From Site-B1 sp963827785 (GTDB lineage: Bacteria; Bacteroidota; Bacteroidia; Flavobacteriales; Flavobacteriaceae), in contig CAWHCT010000011.1 in assembly GCA_963827785.1 (NCBI GenBank), positions 186,001 through 250,000 on the forward strand: a DNA stretch of 64,000 nucleotides, given 5' to 3'. How positions within the stretch are numbered: the stretch's first letter is position 1; each line of letters starts with the position of its first letter. The position numbers were made by a program, and so were the translations under genes. Positions 43,417 to 52,588 of the stretch are shown here, one piece after another. A model generated the notes under the pieces. It was not told the origin of the DNA and did no database searches. It saw only the letters and a list, made by a program, of their open reading frames with translations.

Positions 43417-45051
43417 ATGACGACTAAATATATTTTTGTAACAGGAGGAGTAACATCATCATTAGGTAAAGGTATCATTGCAGCTTCTCTGGCTAAATTA
43501 CTTCAAGCCCAAGGTTACAGAACCACTATCCAAAAATTAGATCCTTACATTAATGTAGATCCCGGGACATTAAATCCATATGAACATGGTGAGTGTTATG
43601 TCACAAATGATGGAGCAGAAACCGATTTGGATCTGGGACATTATGAGCGTTTTTTAAACGTACCTACAAGTCAGGCAAACAATGTTACTACAGGTCGGAT
43701 ATACCAAAGTGTTATTGAAAAAGAACGTCGTGGAGAATTCTTGGGTAAAACAGTGCAGGTTATTCCTCATATTACTGATGAAATTAAAGAGCGTGTTCAA
43801 ATATTAGGTAATTCCGGTGAATATGATATCGTTATTACTGAAATAGGAGGAACCGTGGGTGATATTGAATCGTTACCATATGTTGAAGCAGTTCGTCAAA
43901 TGAAGTGGGACCTTGGAGAGCATAATGCTATTGTTATACATCTAACTTTAATTCCTTACTTGTCTGCTGCAGGTGAATTAAAGACAAAACCAACGCAGCA
44001 TAGTGTTAAAACCCTGATGGAAAGTGGAGTACAAGCTGATATTTTGGTTTGCAGAACGGAACATGAATTAAATGAGGGCATCAGGACAAAGATTGCTCGA
44101 TTTTGTAATGTTAGGGAAGAAGCTGTTATACAGTCAATAGATGCATCAACTATTTATGATGTGCCTAATTTAATGTTGGAAGAGGGTTTGGATAAGGTGG
44201 TATTGAAGAAATTAGGCTTAAAAAGTTCACAACCGGACCTTAAAGGTTGGAATAAATTCTTAAATCGTTTTAATAACCCTAAGACTGAAGTTAATATAGG
44301 ATTGATTGGAAAGTATGTTGAGCTACAGGATTCTTATAAGTCAATTTTAGAATCCTTTATTCATGCCGGAGCTGAGAATGAAGTAAAGGTCAATGTGGAA
44401 TCTATTCATTCAGAATATTTAAAGGAAAATAATAGCATTCTTAAATTATCTCATTTAGATGGCGTTTTAGTTGCACCAGGATTTGGAGAACGAGGTATAG
44501 AAGGAAAAATTGATGCTATTAAATATGTACGTGAAAATAGAGTGCCATTTTTAGGAATTTGTTTAGGGATGCAAATGGCCGTCATTGAATATGCAAGAAA
44601 TGTTTTAGGATTAGCCAATGCCAATTCAACGGAAATGGATGAAAAGACACCTCATCCGGTTATCAGCTTAATGGAAGAGCAAAAAAATATTGTCAATAAA
44701 GGTGGAACAATGCGACTTGGGGCATGGGAATGTAATTTAAAAGCCGATAGTATTGCGTTTAAGGTTTATGGTAATACAAACATAGAAGAGAGACACAGAC
44801 ATCGATATGAATTTAATAATAAATATAAGACTCAAATTGAGAAGGCAGGAATGAAAGCTACTGGGTTTAATCCTGAGACTGGCTTGGTTGAAATTATTGA
44901 AATTCCCAATCATCCTTGGTTTGTTGGTGTGCAGTATCATCCTGAATATAAAAGTACTGTTGCCAATCCACATCCGCTGTTTGTGGCTTTTGTAAAAGCG
45001 GCATTAAATTTTAAGAAAAATAAGAATCGTGTCAGTATGGCACAAAAGTAA
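43417..45051 (+). CDS. pyrG: CTP synthase
   Basis: 544 residues. UTP to CTP using glutamine. Synthetase domain (about 1-270: FVTGGVTSSLGKGIIAASLAKLL, KLDPYINVDPGTLNPYEHGECYVTNDGAETDLDLGHYERFL) and a class I amidotransferase domain with Cys382 (FLGICLGMQMA) and a C-terminal His-Pro-Glu (VQYHPEYKS). Full length. A TAAATTTG -7 box lies at 43390-43397. yidC follows 64 bp downstream, the usual order in this group. Confidence 0.97.
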   Translation: MTTKYIFVTGGVTSSLGKGIIAASLAKLLQAQGYRTTIQKLDPYINVDPGTLNPYEHGECYVTNDGAETDLDLGHYERFLNVPTSQANNVTTGRIYQSVIEKERRGEFLGKTVQVIPHITDEIKERVQILGNSGEYDIVITEIGGTVGDIESLPYVEAVRQMKWDLGEHNAIVIHLTLIPYLSAAGELKTKPTQHSVKTLMESGVQADILVCRTEHELNEGIRTKIARFCNVREEAVIQSIDASTIYDVPNLMLEEGLDKVVLKKLGLKSSQPDLKGWNKFLNRFNNPKTEVNIGLIGKYVELQDSYKSILESFIHAGAENEVKVNVESIHSEYLKENNSILKLSHLDGVLVAPGFGERGIEGKIDAIKYVRENRVPFLGICLGMQMAVIEYARNVLGLANANSTEMDEKTPHPVISLMEEQKNIVNKGGTMRLGAWECNLKADSIAFKVYGNTNIEERHRHRYEFNNKYKTQIEKAGMKATGFNPETGLVEIIEIPNHPWFVGVQYHPEYKSTVANPHPLFVAFVKAALNFKKNKNRVSMAQK

Positions 45052-45115
45052 AGTTGGTCAGATTGTTGACTAAGACAGACTATCCCATTTAAAAAATGTG
45101 GAATAAATATAGAAT

Positions 45116-47029
45116 ATGGAAGATAGAAAGATAGATATAAATTCAATAATCGGGTTCGTCCTGATTTTTGCTATTTTATTATTTATGCTTTGGCAAAACC
45201 AGCCAAGTCCTGAAGAACTTGAAGCACAGGAAAAAGCTAAACAAGAGCAAATTGAAGCTGAAAATAAAGCCAAGGAAACCCAAACAAAGGATGATTTTGT
45301 TTTGACACCCGAAGCCTTAACTCCGGACACGGATTCTGACTCCTTAAAAATCCAAGATTTAAACGGTAAATATGGTGCCTTTGCTTACTCAGCTACACTG
45401 TCTTCAGCTAAAGACGAGTTCACAAAAGTTGAGAATGATGTTCTTGAATTAAAAATCAGTAATAAAGGTGGATATCTGAGCGAGGTCAAGCTTAAGAAAT
45501 TTGTGAATTATGATTCAATTCCTATATATCTTATAAGAAATAACAATAACATCTTTAATATTAATTTTGGGACAACTGATAACAGAATTCTTAATACCAA
45601 AGATTTTTATTTTGAGCCAAGGATTTCCAAAAGTGGAGAGAACACTATAGTTTCAATGAAACTTAAAGTATCTCCTTCTAAATATTTAGAATATCGATAT
45701 GTTTTAAGGCCAAAGGATTATATGATGGATTTTTCTATCCAGTCAAAAGGATTGAATGATGTTATCAATAGTTCACAAGAGATAAATTTAGATTGGAAAT
45801 TAAAAGGATTCAGACATGATAAAAGTATTGCTTATGAAAATCGTTATACACGTTTAACTTATCAGCATGAGGGAGATAGAATTGACAAATTATCTCCAAC
45901 GGGTGATGACGAAGAACTTGTAGAAGATGTCTCATGGATATCGTTTAGGCAACACTTTTTCAGTTCGATTTTAGTCACAGAAAAACCATTTAAAACAGCT
46001 ATTTTATCAACTGAAAACTTGATGATGGATGAGGCTGTTGATACTGTAAGCACTAAAATATTTGAATCTAAGATCCCTTTAGAATTGAATGCAGGTGAAA
46101 TAAATGAAGATTTAAGTTTCTTTTTTGGGCCAACAGATCAAAAGATTCTCAGAAAATATAAAAAGAATTTGGAAGATGCCATTCCTTTGGGCTGGGGAAT
46201 TTTTGGGTGGATAAACCGTCATATGTTTATTCCGTTATTTAGTTTTTTAAGTTCTTTTTTACCTTATGGAATCGCCATTATTGTCATGACAATTTTAATA
46301 AAATTGTTAATGTCATTTGTACAATACAAACAATTTTTATCTCAGGCGAAATTAAAAATATTAAAGCCTGAGTTAGACGAAATACGAGAGAAGCATAAGG
46401 ATAATAAAATGAAGGCTCAGCAGGAAACTATGGCTTTGCAGAATAAAGCGGGTGCAAGTCCGCTTAGCGGTTGTCTCCCTGCATTGATTCAATTACCAGT
46501 TTTCTATGCGTTATTTCAATTTTTCCCATCAGCTTTCGATCTAAGACAAAAAAGTTTCCTTTGGGCAGAAGACCTTTCATCATATGACGCTATAGCAAAA
46601 TTGCCGTTTAACATTCCTTTTTACGGTGATCATGTTAGTTTGTTCCCAATTTTGGCTTCTGTTGCAATTTTCTTTTATATGAAGATGACTACAGGCCAGC
46701 AAGCGGCTATGTCTCAACCAACTCAAGAAGGAATGCCGGATATGCAGAAGATGATGAAATACATGATCTACTTTTCACCAATCATGATGTTATTTTTCTT
46801 TAATAATTATGCATCGGGATTAAGTTTGTATTATTTTATTTCTAACCTTATCAGTATTGGAATCATGATCGTCATTAAGAACTATATTTTAGATGAGGAT
46901 AAGATCCATGCACAAATGCAGGTAAATAAGGCTAAGCCTAAAAAACAAAATCGTTTCCAGAAAAAAATGGCAGAAATGATGGAACAGGCAGAAGCTCAAA
47001 AACAAACTCAGCAAAAAAGAAAGAAATAA
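45116..47029 (+). CDS. yidC: Membrane protein insertase YidC
   Basis: 637 residues. Inserts and folds inner-membrane proteins. N-terminal TM (about 8-24: IIGFVLIFAILLFMLWQ), a large periplasmic beta-sandwich domain (about 75-345), then the conserved C-terminal TM region (about 370-600: YGIAIIVMTILIKLLMSFVQYKQFLSQAKLKILKPELDEI, SPLSGCLPALIQLPVFYALFQFFPSAFDLRQKSFLWAEDLSSYD) and a basic tail (QAEAQKQTQQKRKK). Full length; a terminator follows. Confidence 0.95.
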   Translation: MEDRKIDINSIIGFVLIFAILLFMLWQNQPSPEELEAQEKAKQEQIEAENKAKETQTKDDFVLTPEALTPDTDSDSLKIQDLNGKYGAFAYSATLSSAKDEFTKVENDVLELKISNKGGYLSEVKLKKFVNYDSIPIYLIRNNNNIFNINFGTTDNRILNTKDFYFEPRISKSGENTIVSMKLKVSPSKYLEYRYVLRPKDYMMDFSIQSKGLNDVINSSQEINLDWKLKGFRHDKSIAYENRYTRLTYQHEGDRIDKLSPTGDDEELVEDVSWISFRQHFFSSILVTEKPFKTAILSTENLMMDEAVDTVSTKIFESKIPLELNAGEINEDLSFFFGPTDQKILRKYKKNLEDAIPLGWGIFGWINRHMFIPLFSFLSSFLPYGIAIIVMTILIKLLMSFVQYKQFLSQAKLKILKPELDEIREKHKDNKMKAQQETMALQNKAGASPLSGCLPALIQLPVFYALFQFFPSAFDLRQKSFLWAEDLSSYDAIAKLPFNIPFYGDHVSLFPILASVAIFFYMKMTTGQQAAMSQPTQEGMPDMQKMMKYMIYFSPIMMLFFFNNYASGLSLYYFISNLISIGIMIVIKNYILDEDKIHAQMQVNKAKPKKQNRFQKKMAEMMEQAEAQKQTQQKRKK

Positions 47030-47036
47030 ATAATTT

Positions 47037-47063
47037 AAGCAGCCTTTTTTGGCTGCTTTTTTA
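47037..47063 (+). terminator. Terminator after yidC
   Basis: AAGCAGCC and GGCTGCTT stem around TTTTTT, followed by a T-run. Confidence 0.85.
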
Positions 47064-47103
47064 TTGCAAACAATTTCATAAATCTGTTTTCGTTATTAAA
47101 AGC

Positions 47104-47802
47104 ATGAAGGATTTTATAAAAATACTTTTATTATTGATTTACAGTACGTCCTTTTGTCAGGTAGTTAATCAATTTGATCAGGATGGTCTTCGTCACGGTA
47201 TTTGGAAAAAGACCTTTGAAGGGACTAATGCCATTAGATACGAAGGTCAATTTAATCATGGTAAAGAAACAGGTCTGTTTAAATTTTATAAGTACATAGA
47301 TAATAAAAGTGTGCTGTCTGCAACCAAACAATTTAACACTGAAGATGACATTGCAGAGGTGAAATTCTTTTCTACTAAAGGTAAGTTAATTAGCAATGGG
47401 AGTATGAAGGGAAAGAATTTCATAGGAGTTTGGACTTATTATCATAAGAATTCCGATGCAATATTACGCACTGAACAATATGATAATGAAGGTCTGCAAC
47501 AAGGAGAATTATTGGTTTATTACGAAAATGGAACTGTTGCTGAAAGATCGCTTTACAAGAATGGAAAACCTGATGGAAAATCTTTTATGTACAACGAAGA
47601 TGGTATTATAATAAAGGAGTTTACTTATACTGATAATGTCTTGAATGGACCTTCAAAATTTTACACGAGTAGTGGTCAATTATTGATAGAAGGATCATAT
47701 AGAAATGGCAAAAAGCATGGTATCTGGAAATACTATGAAGAAGGTATATTAAAAGAAGAAAAAGATTTTACGAGACGCAGCAAAAATCCGTATAAGAAAT
47801 AA
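47104..47802 (+). CDS. Exported MORN-repeat protein (YwqK-like)
   Basis: 232 residues with a signal peptide (MKDFIKILLLLIYSTSFCQ). It contains several MORN-like repeats of the form G.W..Y..dG.l..e..Y.nGk..G (HGIWKKTFEGTNAIRYEGQFNHGKETGLFKFY; GELLVYYENGTVAERSLYKNGKPDGKSFMYNEDG; GSYRNGKKHGIWKYYEEG). Pipelines often name such proteins YwqK family antitoxins, but there is no toxin gene beside it, so I regard the name as domain-based only. The stop codon is followed by its terminator. Confidence 0.85.
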   Translation: MKDFIKILLLLIYSTSFCQVVNQFDQDGLRHGIWKKTFEGTNAIRYEGQFNHGKETGLFKFYKYIDNKSVLSATKQFNTEDDIAEVKFFSTKGKLISNGSMKGKNFIGVWTYYHKNSDAILRTEQYDNEGLQQGELLVYYENGTVAERSLYKNGKPDGKSFMYNEDGIIIKEFTYTDNVLNGPSKFYTSSGQLLIEGSYRNGKKHGIWKYYEEGILKEEKDFTRRSKNPYKK

Positions 47803-47832
47803 AAAAGCTCCTTAAAATTAAGGAGCTTTTTC
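47801..47832 (+). terminator. Terminator after the MORN-repeat gene
   Basis: AAAAAGCTCCTTAA pairs with TTAAGGAGCTTTTT around AA; T-run follows. Confidence 0.85.
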
Positions 47833-47879
47833 CTTTAGACTATTTGCTATTAATCAATAAAAATCAGAAGATTTATAGT

Positions 47880-48077
47880 CTAAATAATATTTAGAAAAAA
47901 TATTGATATTATTGGCGGCAATACTACTTTGTCAATAACATGGATCACATTGTTAGACACTTGTAAATCAACAGCAATAATGTTACTTACTCTATTATTA
48001 GCATCAGTCATAGTTAATCCACTTGCTAAATTCTCGGTAATATTACCACCTTTAATTGTATTTAAAATAGAGACCAT
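47880..48077 (-). pseudogene. Fasciclin (FAS1) domain C-terminal remnant
   Basis: 65 residues whose core GGNITENLASGLTMTDANNRVSNIIAVDLQVSNNVIHVIDKVVLP aligns with the end of the third FAS1 domain of the adjacent gene (DITADNTAFTLTDANDRVSNIIT.. VNGVVHVIDKVIL). A stop codon lies three codons before the ATG, there is no signal peptide, and only about a third of a FAS1 domain remains. It is placed beyond the terminator of the intact gene. Best read as the tail of a deleted paralog or a partial duplicate, not a functional gene. Confidence 0.7.
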
Positions 48078-48107
48078 TGTTGACTATTTACTGTTGATTT
48101 TGACTTT

Positions 48108-48157
48108 CAAAAAATCCTCATTTATAAGTTTTATGCACAAATAAATGAGGATTTTTA
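48108..48157 (-). terminator. Terminator after the fasciclin lipoprotein gene
   Basis: AAAAATCCTCATTTAT and ATAAATGAGGATTTTT form a 16-bp stem with a longer loop, 16 bp after the minus-strand stop. Confidence 0.8.
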
Positions 48158-48172
48158 TATATTGTTTATTTG

Positions 48173-49594
48173 TTACAGAGGGAATAAAATTACCTTATCA
48201 ATAACATGTACTACACCATTGACTCCTTGTATATCAACTAATGAAGTTATTATATTACTAACTCTATCATTTGCATCGGTCAGCGTGAATGCTGTATTAT
48301 CTGCAGTGATATCTCCACCTAAAGTTGTTACTATTCCATTTGGTAATCCACTAGATTGTACGTTAGCATCTACTATATGATATAGTAAAACAGAATCTGT
48401 AGTTGCTGCATTTAATTCGCCAGCACCTTCTCCAAAACCTGTTAGACTTAATTCAGCTAATACATCACCAAAAGCATCATTTGTTGGTGCAAATACTGTA
48501 AATGGCCCTGCTTCTGCGTCAGATACTGTATTGATATAAGGAACTGTTGGCATTCCCGTATCAGCGTAAGCTAAAGCCGCTACTAATGTTTCTAAAGCGG
48601 GATTGCTAGTTGCAAATGTAGCAATAGTTGGTAAGGTTATTACAGCATCAACTGCATGGATAATACCATTAGATGCTACGACGTCAGCCACTGCTACGTT
48701 GGATATTCCATTAAATGAAACACCGGCACTTGTGTCAAAATATATACTCAAGTTTGTACCACCATTGTTTGGAACTTGTGCTAAAGTGTTTGAATAACCA
48801 CTTCCTAGTCCTACTAAATCAGCAGAAGAAAGAGCTGTTCCTATAACGTGGTTCAATAATATATTTGTTAATTCTGACTCATCGGCTGGAATTGTTATTG
48901 CATCAAAAGCAGCATTGACAGGTGCAAGAACGGTAAACGGTCCATCACCTTGTAAAACGCTTACGAAATCTGTTGCTGGAGTTAAATCAGTTAATGCAGC
49001 AACTAAAGTTGAGAAACTAGAATTGGCAGTAGCAAAAGTTACTATGTCTGGTAATCCTATAACTGCATCAACTACGTGGACTATTCCATTAGAAGCACTA
49101 ACATCAGCACCACCATCTATAACAGATGATACGCCGTTAAATGTAACACCACTTGAAGTGTCGTAATAAATACTCATCTTATTTCCTCCTGCTCCGTCAG
49201 CATTCGTTGATGCATAACCAGAGCCAGCTGCGATTAAATCTGATGCCATAACTTCTCCATTGATAACATGGTTCAATAATATTTGAGTTAATACATCATT
49301 TGGAATTTCAGCCAAAGAGGAATATGGTGAATTCGCTAAGAATTCGGTAAATGCCGCATTTGTTGGGGCGAGTACGGTGTAGCTACCACCGCTTAAGGTT
49401 GTAGCCAAATTTGCCTGTACAACTGCATCGACTAAAATACTTAAGTCATCAACTGATTGGGCTGTTTCTACAATGTTTAATTCCTGTGGCATGTCCATAG
49501 GGTCGTTGTTGTCGTCATCATTACTACATGAGAATGATACTAAAACCACTACTAATAATAGTGATAAATTTTTCAAAGTTTTTAAAGTTTTCAT
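48173..49594 (-). CDS. Fasciclin-domain lipoprotein with three FAS1 domains
   Basis: 473 residues. Signal peptide with lipobox (LVSFSCSNDDDNND, lipidated Cys at about 23) and an Asp-rich spacer typical of surface lipoproteins in this phylum. Three FAS1 domains follow at about 39-178, 179-316 and 317-473, each with the H1/H2-type blocks (YTVLAPTNAAFTEFL..NHVI..; FTVLAPVNAAFDAI..; FTVFAPTNDAFGDVL..) and a closing VVDAVI / VIDKVI strand. FAS1 proteins mediate adhesion; ligand unknown. Monocistronic with its own terminator and a paralogous remnant beyond it. Confidence 0.92.
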   Translation of the reverse strand: MKTLKTLKNLSLLLVVVLVSFSCSNDDDNNDPMDMPQELNIVETAQSVDDLSILVDAVVQANLATTLSGGSYTVLAPTNAAFTEFLANSPYSSLAEIPNDVLTQILLNHVINGEVMASDLIAAGSGYASTNADGAGGNKMSIYYDTSSGVTFNGVSSVIDGGADVSASNGIVHVVDAVIGLPDIVTFATANSSFSTLVAALTDLTPATDFVSVLQGDGPFTVLAPVNAAFDAITIPADESELTNILLNHVIGTALSSADLVGLGSGYSNTLAQVPNNGGTNLSIYFDTSAGVSFNGISNVAVADVVASNGIIHAVDAVITLPTIATFATSNPALETLVAALAYADTGMPTVPYINTVSDAEAGPFTVFAPTNDAFGDVLAELSLTGFGEGAGELNAATTDSVLLYHIVDANVQSSGLPNGIVTTLGGDITADNTAFTLTDANDRVSNIITSLVDIQGVNGVVHVIDKVILFPL

Positions 49595-49755
49595 TTTTGC
49601 TGTTTTTTATAATTGTTTAACAAATGTAAAAAATGATTAAACAAATATTCTTAGTAAAACGTTAAAGTTTTTTAAATAAAAGTTAAACAAAATATATTAC
49701 AAAAAACTGCGTAGCATAATCTTGCAGTAAATAATTTATCTTTGCATTTCATTAT

Positions 49756-50463
49756 ATGTATATGAAAAGAGTAGTTGTTGGACTTTCCGGAGGTGTAGAT
49801 TCAAGCGTTGCTGCATATCTTTTAAAGGAGCAAGGTTATGAAGTCATTGGCTTGTTTATGAAGAACTGGCATGATGATTCAGTAACAATTTCTGATGAAT
49901 GTCCATGGTTAGAGGATAGTAATGACGCTATGTTGGTTGCAGATAAATTAGGAATTCCATTTCAAACTGTCGATTTAAGTAAAGAGTATAAGGAAAGGAT
50001 TGTCGATTATATGTTCAGTGAATATGAAAAAGGCCGAACACCAAATCCGGATGTACTTTGTAATAGAGAAATAAAGTTTGATGTTTTTATGAAGATTGCA
50101 TTGGAGTTGGGAGCAGATTATGTTGCTACTGGTCATTATTGCAGAAAAGGAATAATAAAAGATGGTGAAAAAGAAATCTATCAATTGCTTGCGGGAAAAG
50201 ATGCTAATAAAGATCAATCTTATTTTTTATGTCAATTATCGCAAGAACAACTGGCAAAATCACTGTTTCCTATTGGCGAACTAACAAAACCCGAAGTTAG
50301 AAGAATTGCCAATGAATTGGATTTAATTACTGCAGATAAAAGAGATTCTCAAGGTCTTTGCTTTATTGGAAAAGTTAAATTACCTGATTTTTTACAACAA
50401 CAATTAAAACCAAAAGAAGGAGTTATTGTTGAAATACCTAAAGAAAAAGATATTCTATGCTGA
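49756..50463 (+). CDS. mnmA: tRNA 2-thiouridylase MnmA, N-terminal part (frameshifted; locus 49756..50950)
   Basis: Thiolates U34 of tRNA Lys/Glu/Gln. The N-type PP-loop ATPase SGGVDSSVAAYLL (from residue 9 when counted from the ATG at 49762), NPDVLCNREIKFDVFM (first catalytic Cys), VATGHYCR, DQSYFLCQL and GLCFIGK (second catalytic Cys) are all here. The frame breaks in an A-run at 50444-50448; removing one A joins EIPKEK to IFYAEKNFNFDSEIEKLKYL of the next frame. The catalytic domain is complete but the C-terminal domain is out of frame. A TATCTTTG -7 box lies at 49737-49744. Confidence 0.88.
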   Translation: MYMKRVVVGLSGGVDSSVAAYLLKEQGYEVIGLFMKNWHDDSVTISDECPWLEDSNDAMLVADKLGIPFQTVDLSKEYKERIVDYMFSEYEKGRTPNPDVLCNREIKFDVFMKIALELGADYVATGHYCRKGIIKDGEKEIYQLLAGKDANKDQSYFLCQLSQEQLAKSLFPIGELTKPEVRRIANELDLITADKRDSQGLCFIGKVKLPDFLQQQLKPKEGVIVEIPKEKDILC

Positions 50464-50950
50464 GAAAAATTTCAATTTTGATTCCGAAATAGAGAAATTG
50501 AAATATTTGTCCAGTAAATTGAAGTATACTTCCAATGACGGAAAAATTGTTGGTAAGCATCAAGGCGCTCACTATTTTACAAAAGGTCAAAGAAAAGGTT
50601 TGGCTGTTGGAGGTACTCCAGAGCCTTTATTTGTAATTGACACCGATGTTACAGAAAATATAATTTATACAGGACAAGGTAAACAGCATCCTGGATTATT
50701 CAGAAAAGCATTATTTATTGACAATGCAGAACTGCATTGGATCCGAAAAGATCTGAAATTAAAAAATGATGAATCAATGGAAGTAATGGCCAGAATACGT
50801 TACAGACAACCGCTTCAAAAAGCAAAGCTATATAAAACAGATTCAGGTGTGTATATTGAGTTTGAAAAGCCTCAGTCTGCTATTACCGAAGGACAATTTG
50901 CGGCGTGGTATTTAGGAGAGGAGTTGGTTGGTTCCGGAGTAATTTCTTAA
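50426..50950 (+). CDS. mnmA: tRNA 2-thiouridylase MnmA, C-terminal part
   Basis: Carries the central beta-barrel and C-terminal domain: GKIVGKHQGAHYFTKGQRKGLAVGG, VIDTDVTENIIYTGQGK, MARIRYRQPLQKAKLY and EKPQSAITEGQFAAWYLGEELVGSGVI. The first seven or so residues of this frame overlap the previous one and the nominal start is a TTG, so this is not an independent gene. MnmA is a near-universal housekeeping enzyme, which makes a sequence error more likely than true loss. Confidence 0.85.
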   Translation: MLKYLKKKIFYAEKNFNFDSEIEKLKYLSSKLKYTSNDGKIVGKHQGAHYFTKGQRKGLAVGGTPEPLFVIDTDVTENIIYTGQGKQHPGLFRKALFIDNAELHWIRKDLKLKNDESMEVMARIRYRQPLQKAKLYKTDSGVYIEFEKPQSAITEGQFAAWYLGEELVGSGVIS

Positions 50951-50965
50951 ATTGCATTAAAAACT

Positions 50966-52588
50966 ATGAGCCCGATGAAAAGATACCTACTTTATTTTGT
51001 TCTGTTCTTTTATCATATTTTTACCTTTGCTCAACAAGATGCCTGGGTTTATCTTACTGATAAAGACAATGTTGAAGAATCAATTTCAAATCCAATTTCT
51101 ATTTTAACTCAAAAAGCAATAGATCGAAAATCAGCGCATTCTATTGTAATTGATGAACGCGATGTCCCTGTCAATGAATCATATATTTCACAATTAAAGT
51201 TACAAACCGGAATAATGGTGATGGCCAAGTCAAAATGGTTTAACGCGGTTCATGTGAGAGGTTCAAAAACGGATTTAGACGCTCTTTCAAGTTTGCCTTT
51301 TATTAGTTATATAGATTTTGCAGATAAAAGTCTGAATAATGCCAGATCAAATGAACATCAAAACAAATTTGAACTGGAAAGTGTGAGCACTGACTTCAAT
51401 TATGGCAATGCTTTGAATCAGATAGAAATGTTTAATGGCGACAAACTTCACCTTGCAGATTATACAGGTACAGGAATGACTGTTGCAGTGCTTGATGCAG
51501 GTTTTACTAATGTACATACTATGTCTGCTTTTCAGCGATTACGTGATGCTGGTAGCATTCTTGGAACTTACGATTTTGTGAATAGAGATAGTGATGTCTA
51601 TACAAATACAACAAGTAGCCATGGCACCTTGGTGTTGAGCGATATGGCCGGTCATGCACAGGACCAATTTGTGGGAACAGCACCGGATGCAGCCTATTAC
51701 TTATTCATAACAGAAGATGCACCTTTTGAAAACCCAGTGGAAGAAAGTTATTGGGTTGAAGCTGCGGAAAGAGCTGATAGTTTGGGAGTGAATGTCATAA
51801 ATACATCACTGGGGTATACCACTTTTGATAATCCAAATTATAATTATTCCACTTCTGATATGGATGGAAATACAGCTTTCATAACCAGAGGAGCAAATAT
51901 TGCTTTTGAAAAAGGGATGCTTCTGATAAATTCTGCTGGAAATTCAGGAAATAGCAGTTGGGGTATCGTGGGTGCTCCTGCTGATGCTCCCGGAGTATTA
52001 ACTGTTGGCGCAGTTGACGCCAATGGGAACTATGCATCATTCAGTTCCAGAGGTGACAATTCACAACCAACCCAAAAGCCGGATGTTGTAGCACAAGGAC
52101 AAGCCAGTTTTGTTATCACACAAAACAATACTATTATAACTTCCAATGGAACTTCTTTCAGTTCTCCAATATTGGCAGGAGGAGCGGTTTGCTTATGGCA
52201 GGCTTTACCAACTTTAACCAATGAACAGATTATGCAACTCATCAGAGGATCTGCATCACAACATAATAATCCCGATTATTATTTGGGTTACGGAATTCCT
52301 GATCTGGAAATGGCTTTAGCAAATGGGCTTTTATTAGTTGATCATGAAGATTCTGAATTGGATTTGAGAATTTATCCAAATCCGGTTTCTGATGAAATTC
52401 AATTAATTGTTCCGGCAGATGAAAAGGTCTCTATATATATATTTGATGTTTTAGGTAAACTTGTTGTTGAAAGCTACTTCGACAATGTAAAGTCTAGCGT
52501 TGATATCTTCTCACTATCAAAAGGTATTTATATAGCAAAATTACAATCAGGTAACCTTTCAAATACTATTAAGCTCATAAAAGAGTAA
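50966..52588 (+). CDS. Secreted subtilisin-like serine peptidase with T9SS sorting signal
   Basis: 540 residues: signal peptide (RYLLYFVLFFYHIFTFAQ), N-terminal propeptide-like region (about 25-140), S8 catalytic domain with Asp177 (MTVAVLDAGF), His219 (TSSHGTLV) and Ser397 (SNGTSFSSPI), and a type A T9SS C-terminal domain (about 465-540; LDLRIYPNPVSDEIQLIVP.. IYIFDVLGKLVVES.. SKGIYIAKLQSGNLSNTIKLIKE). Exported to the surface or medium by the same secretion system implied at 1-3.3 kb. An ATG at 50975 (MKRYLL) may be the real start. The nitronate monooxygenase gene starts at the next base after its stop. Confidence 0.92.
   Translation: MSPMKRYLLYFVLFFYHIFTFAQQDAWVYLTDKDNVEESISNPISILTQKAIDRKSAHSIVIDERDVPVNESYISQLKLQTGIMVMAKSKWFNAVHVRGSKTDLDALSSLPFISYIDFADKSLNNARSNEHQNKFELESVSTDFNYGNALNQIEMFNGDKLHLADYTGTGMTVAVLDAGFTNVHTMSAFQRLRDAGSILGTYDFVNRDSDVYTNTTSSHGTLVLSDMAGHAQDQFVGTAPDAAYYLFITEDAPFENPVEESYWVEAAERADSLGVNVINTSLGYTTFDNPNYNYSTSDMDGNTAFITRGANIAFEKGMLLINSAGNSGNSSWGIVGAPADAPGVLTVGAVDANGNYASFSSRGDNSQPTQKPDVVAQGQASFVITQNNTIITSNGTSFSSPILAGGAVCLWQALPTLTNEQIMQLIRGSASQHNNPDYYLGYGIPDLEMALANGLLLVDHEDSELDLRIYPNPVSDEIQLIVPADEKVSIYIFDVLGKLVVESYFDNVKSSVDIFSLSKGIYIAKLQSGNLSNTIKLIKE

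Noticed and set aside
47104..47802. Toxin-antitoxin module suggested by the YwqK antitoxin family name
   Set aside because: No adjacent toxin gene; the protein is an exported MORN-repeat protein, and the name reflects domain similarity only.
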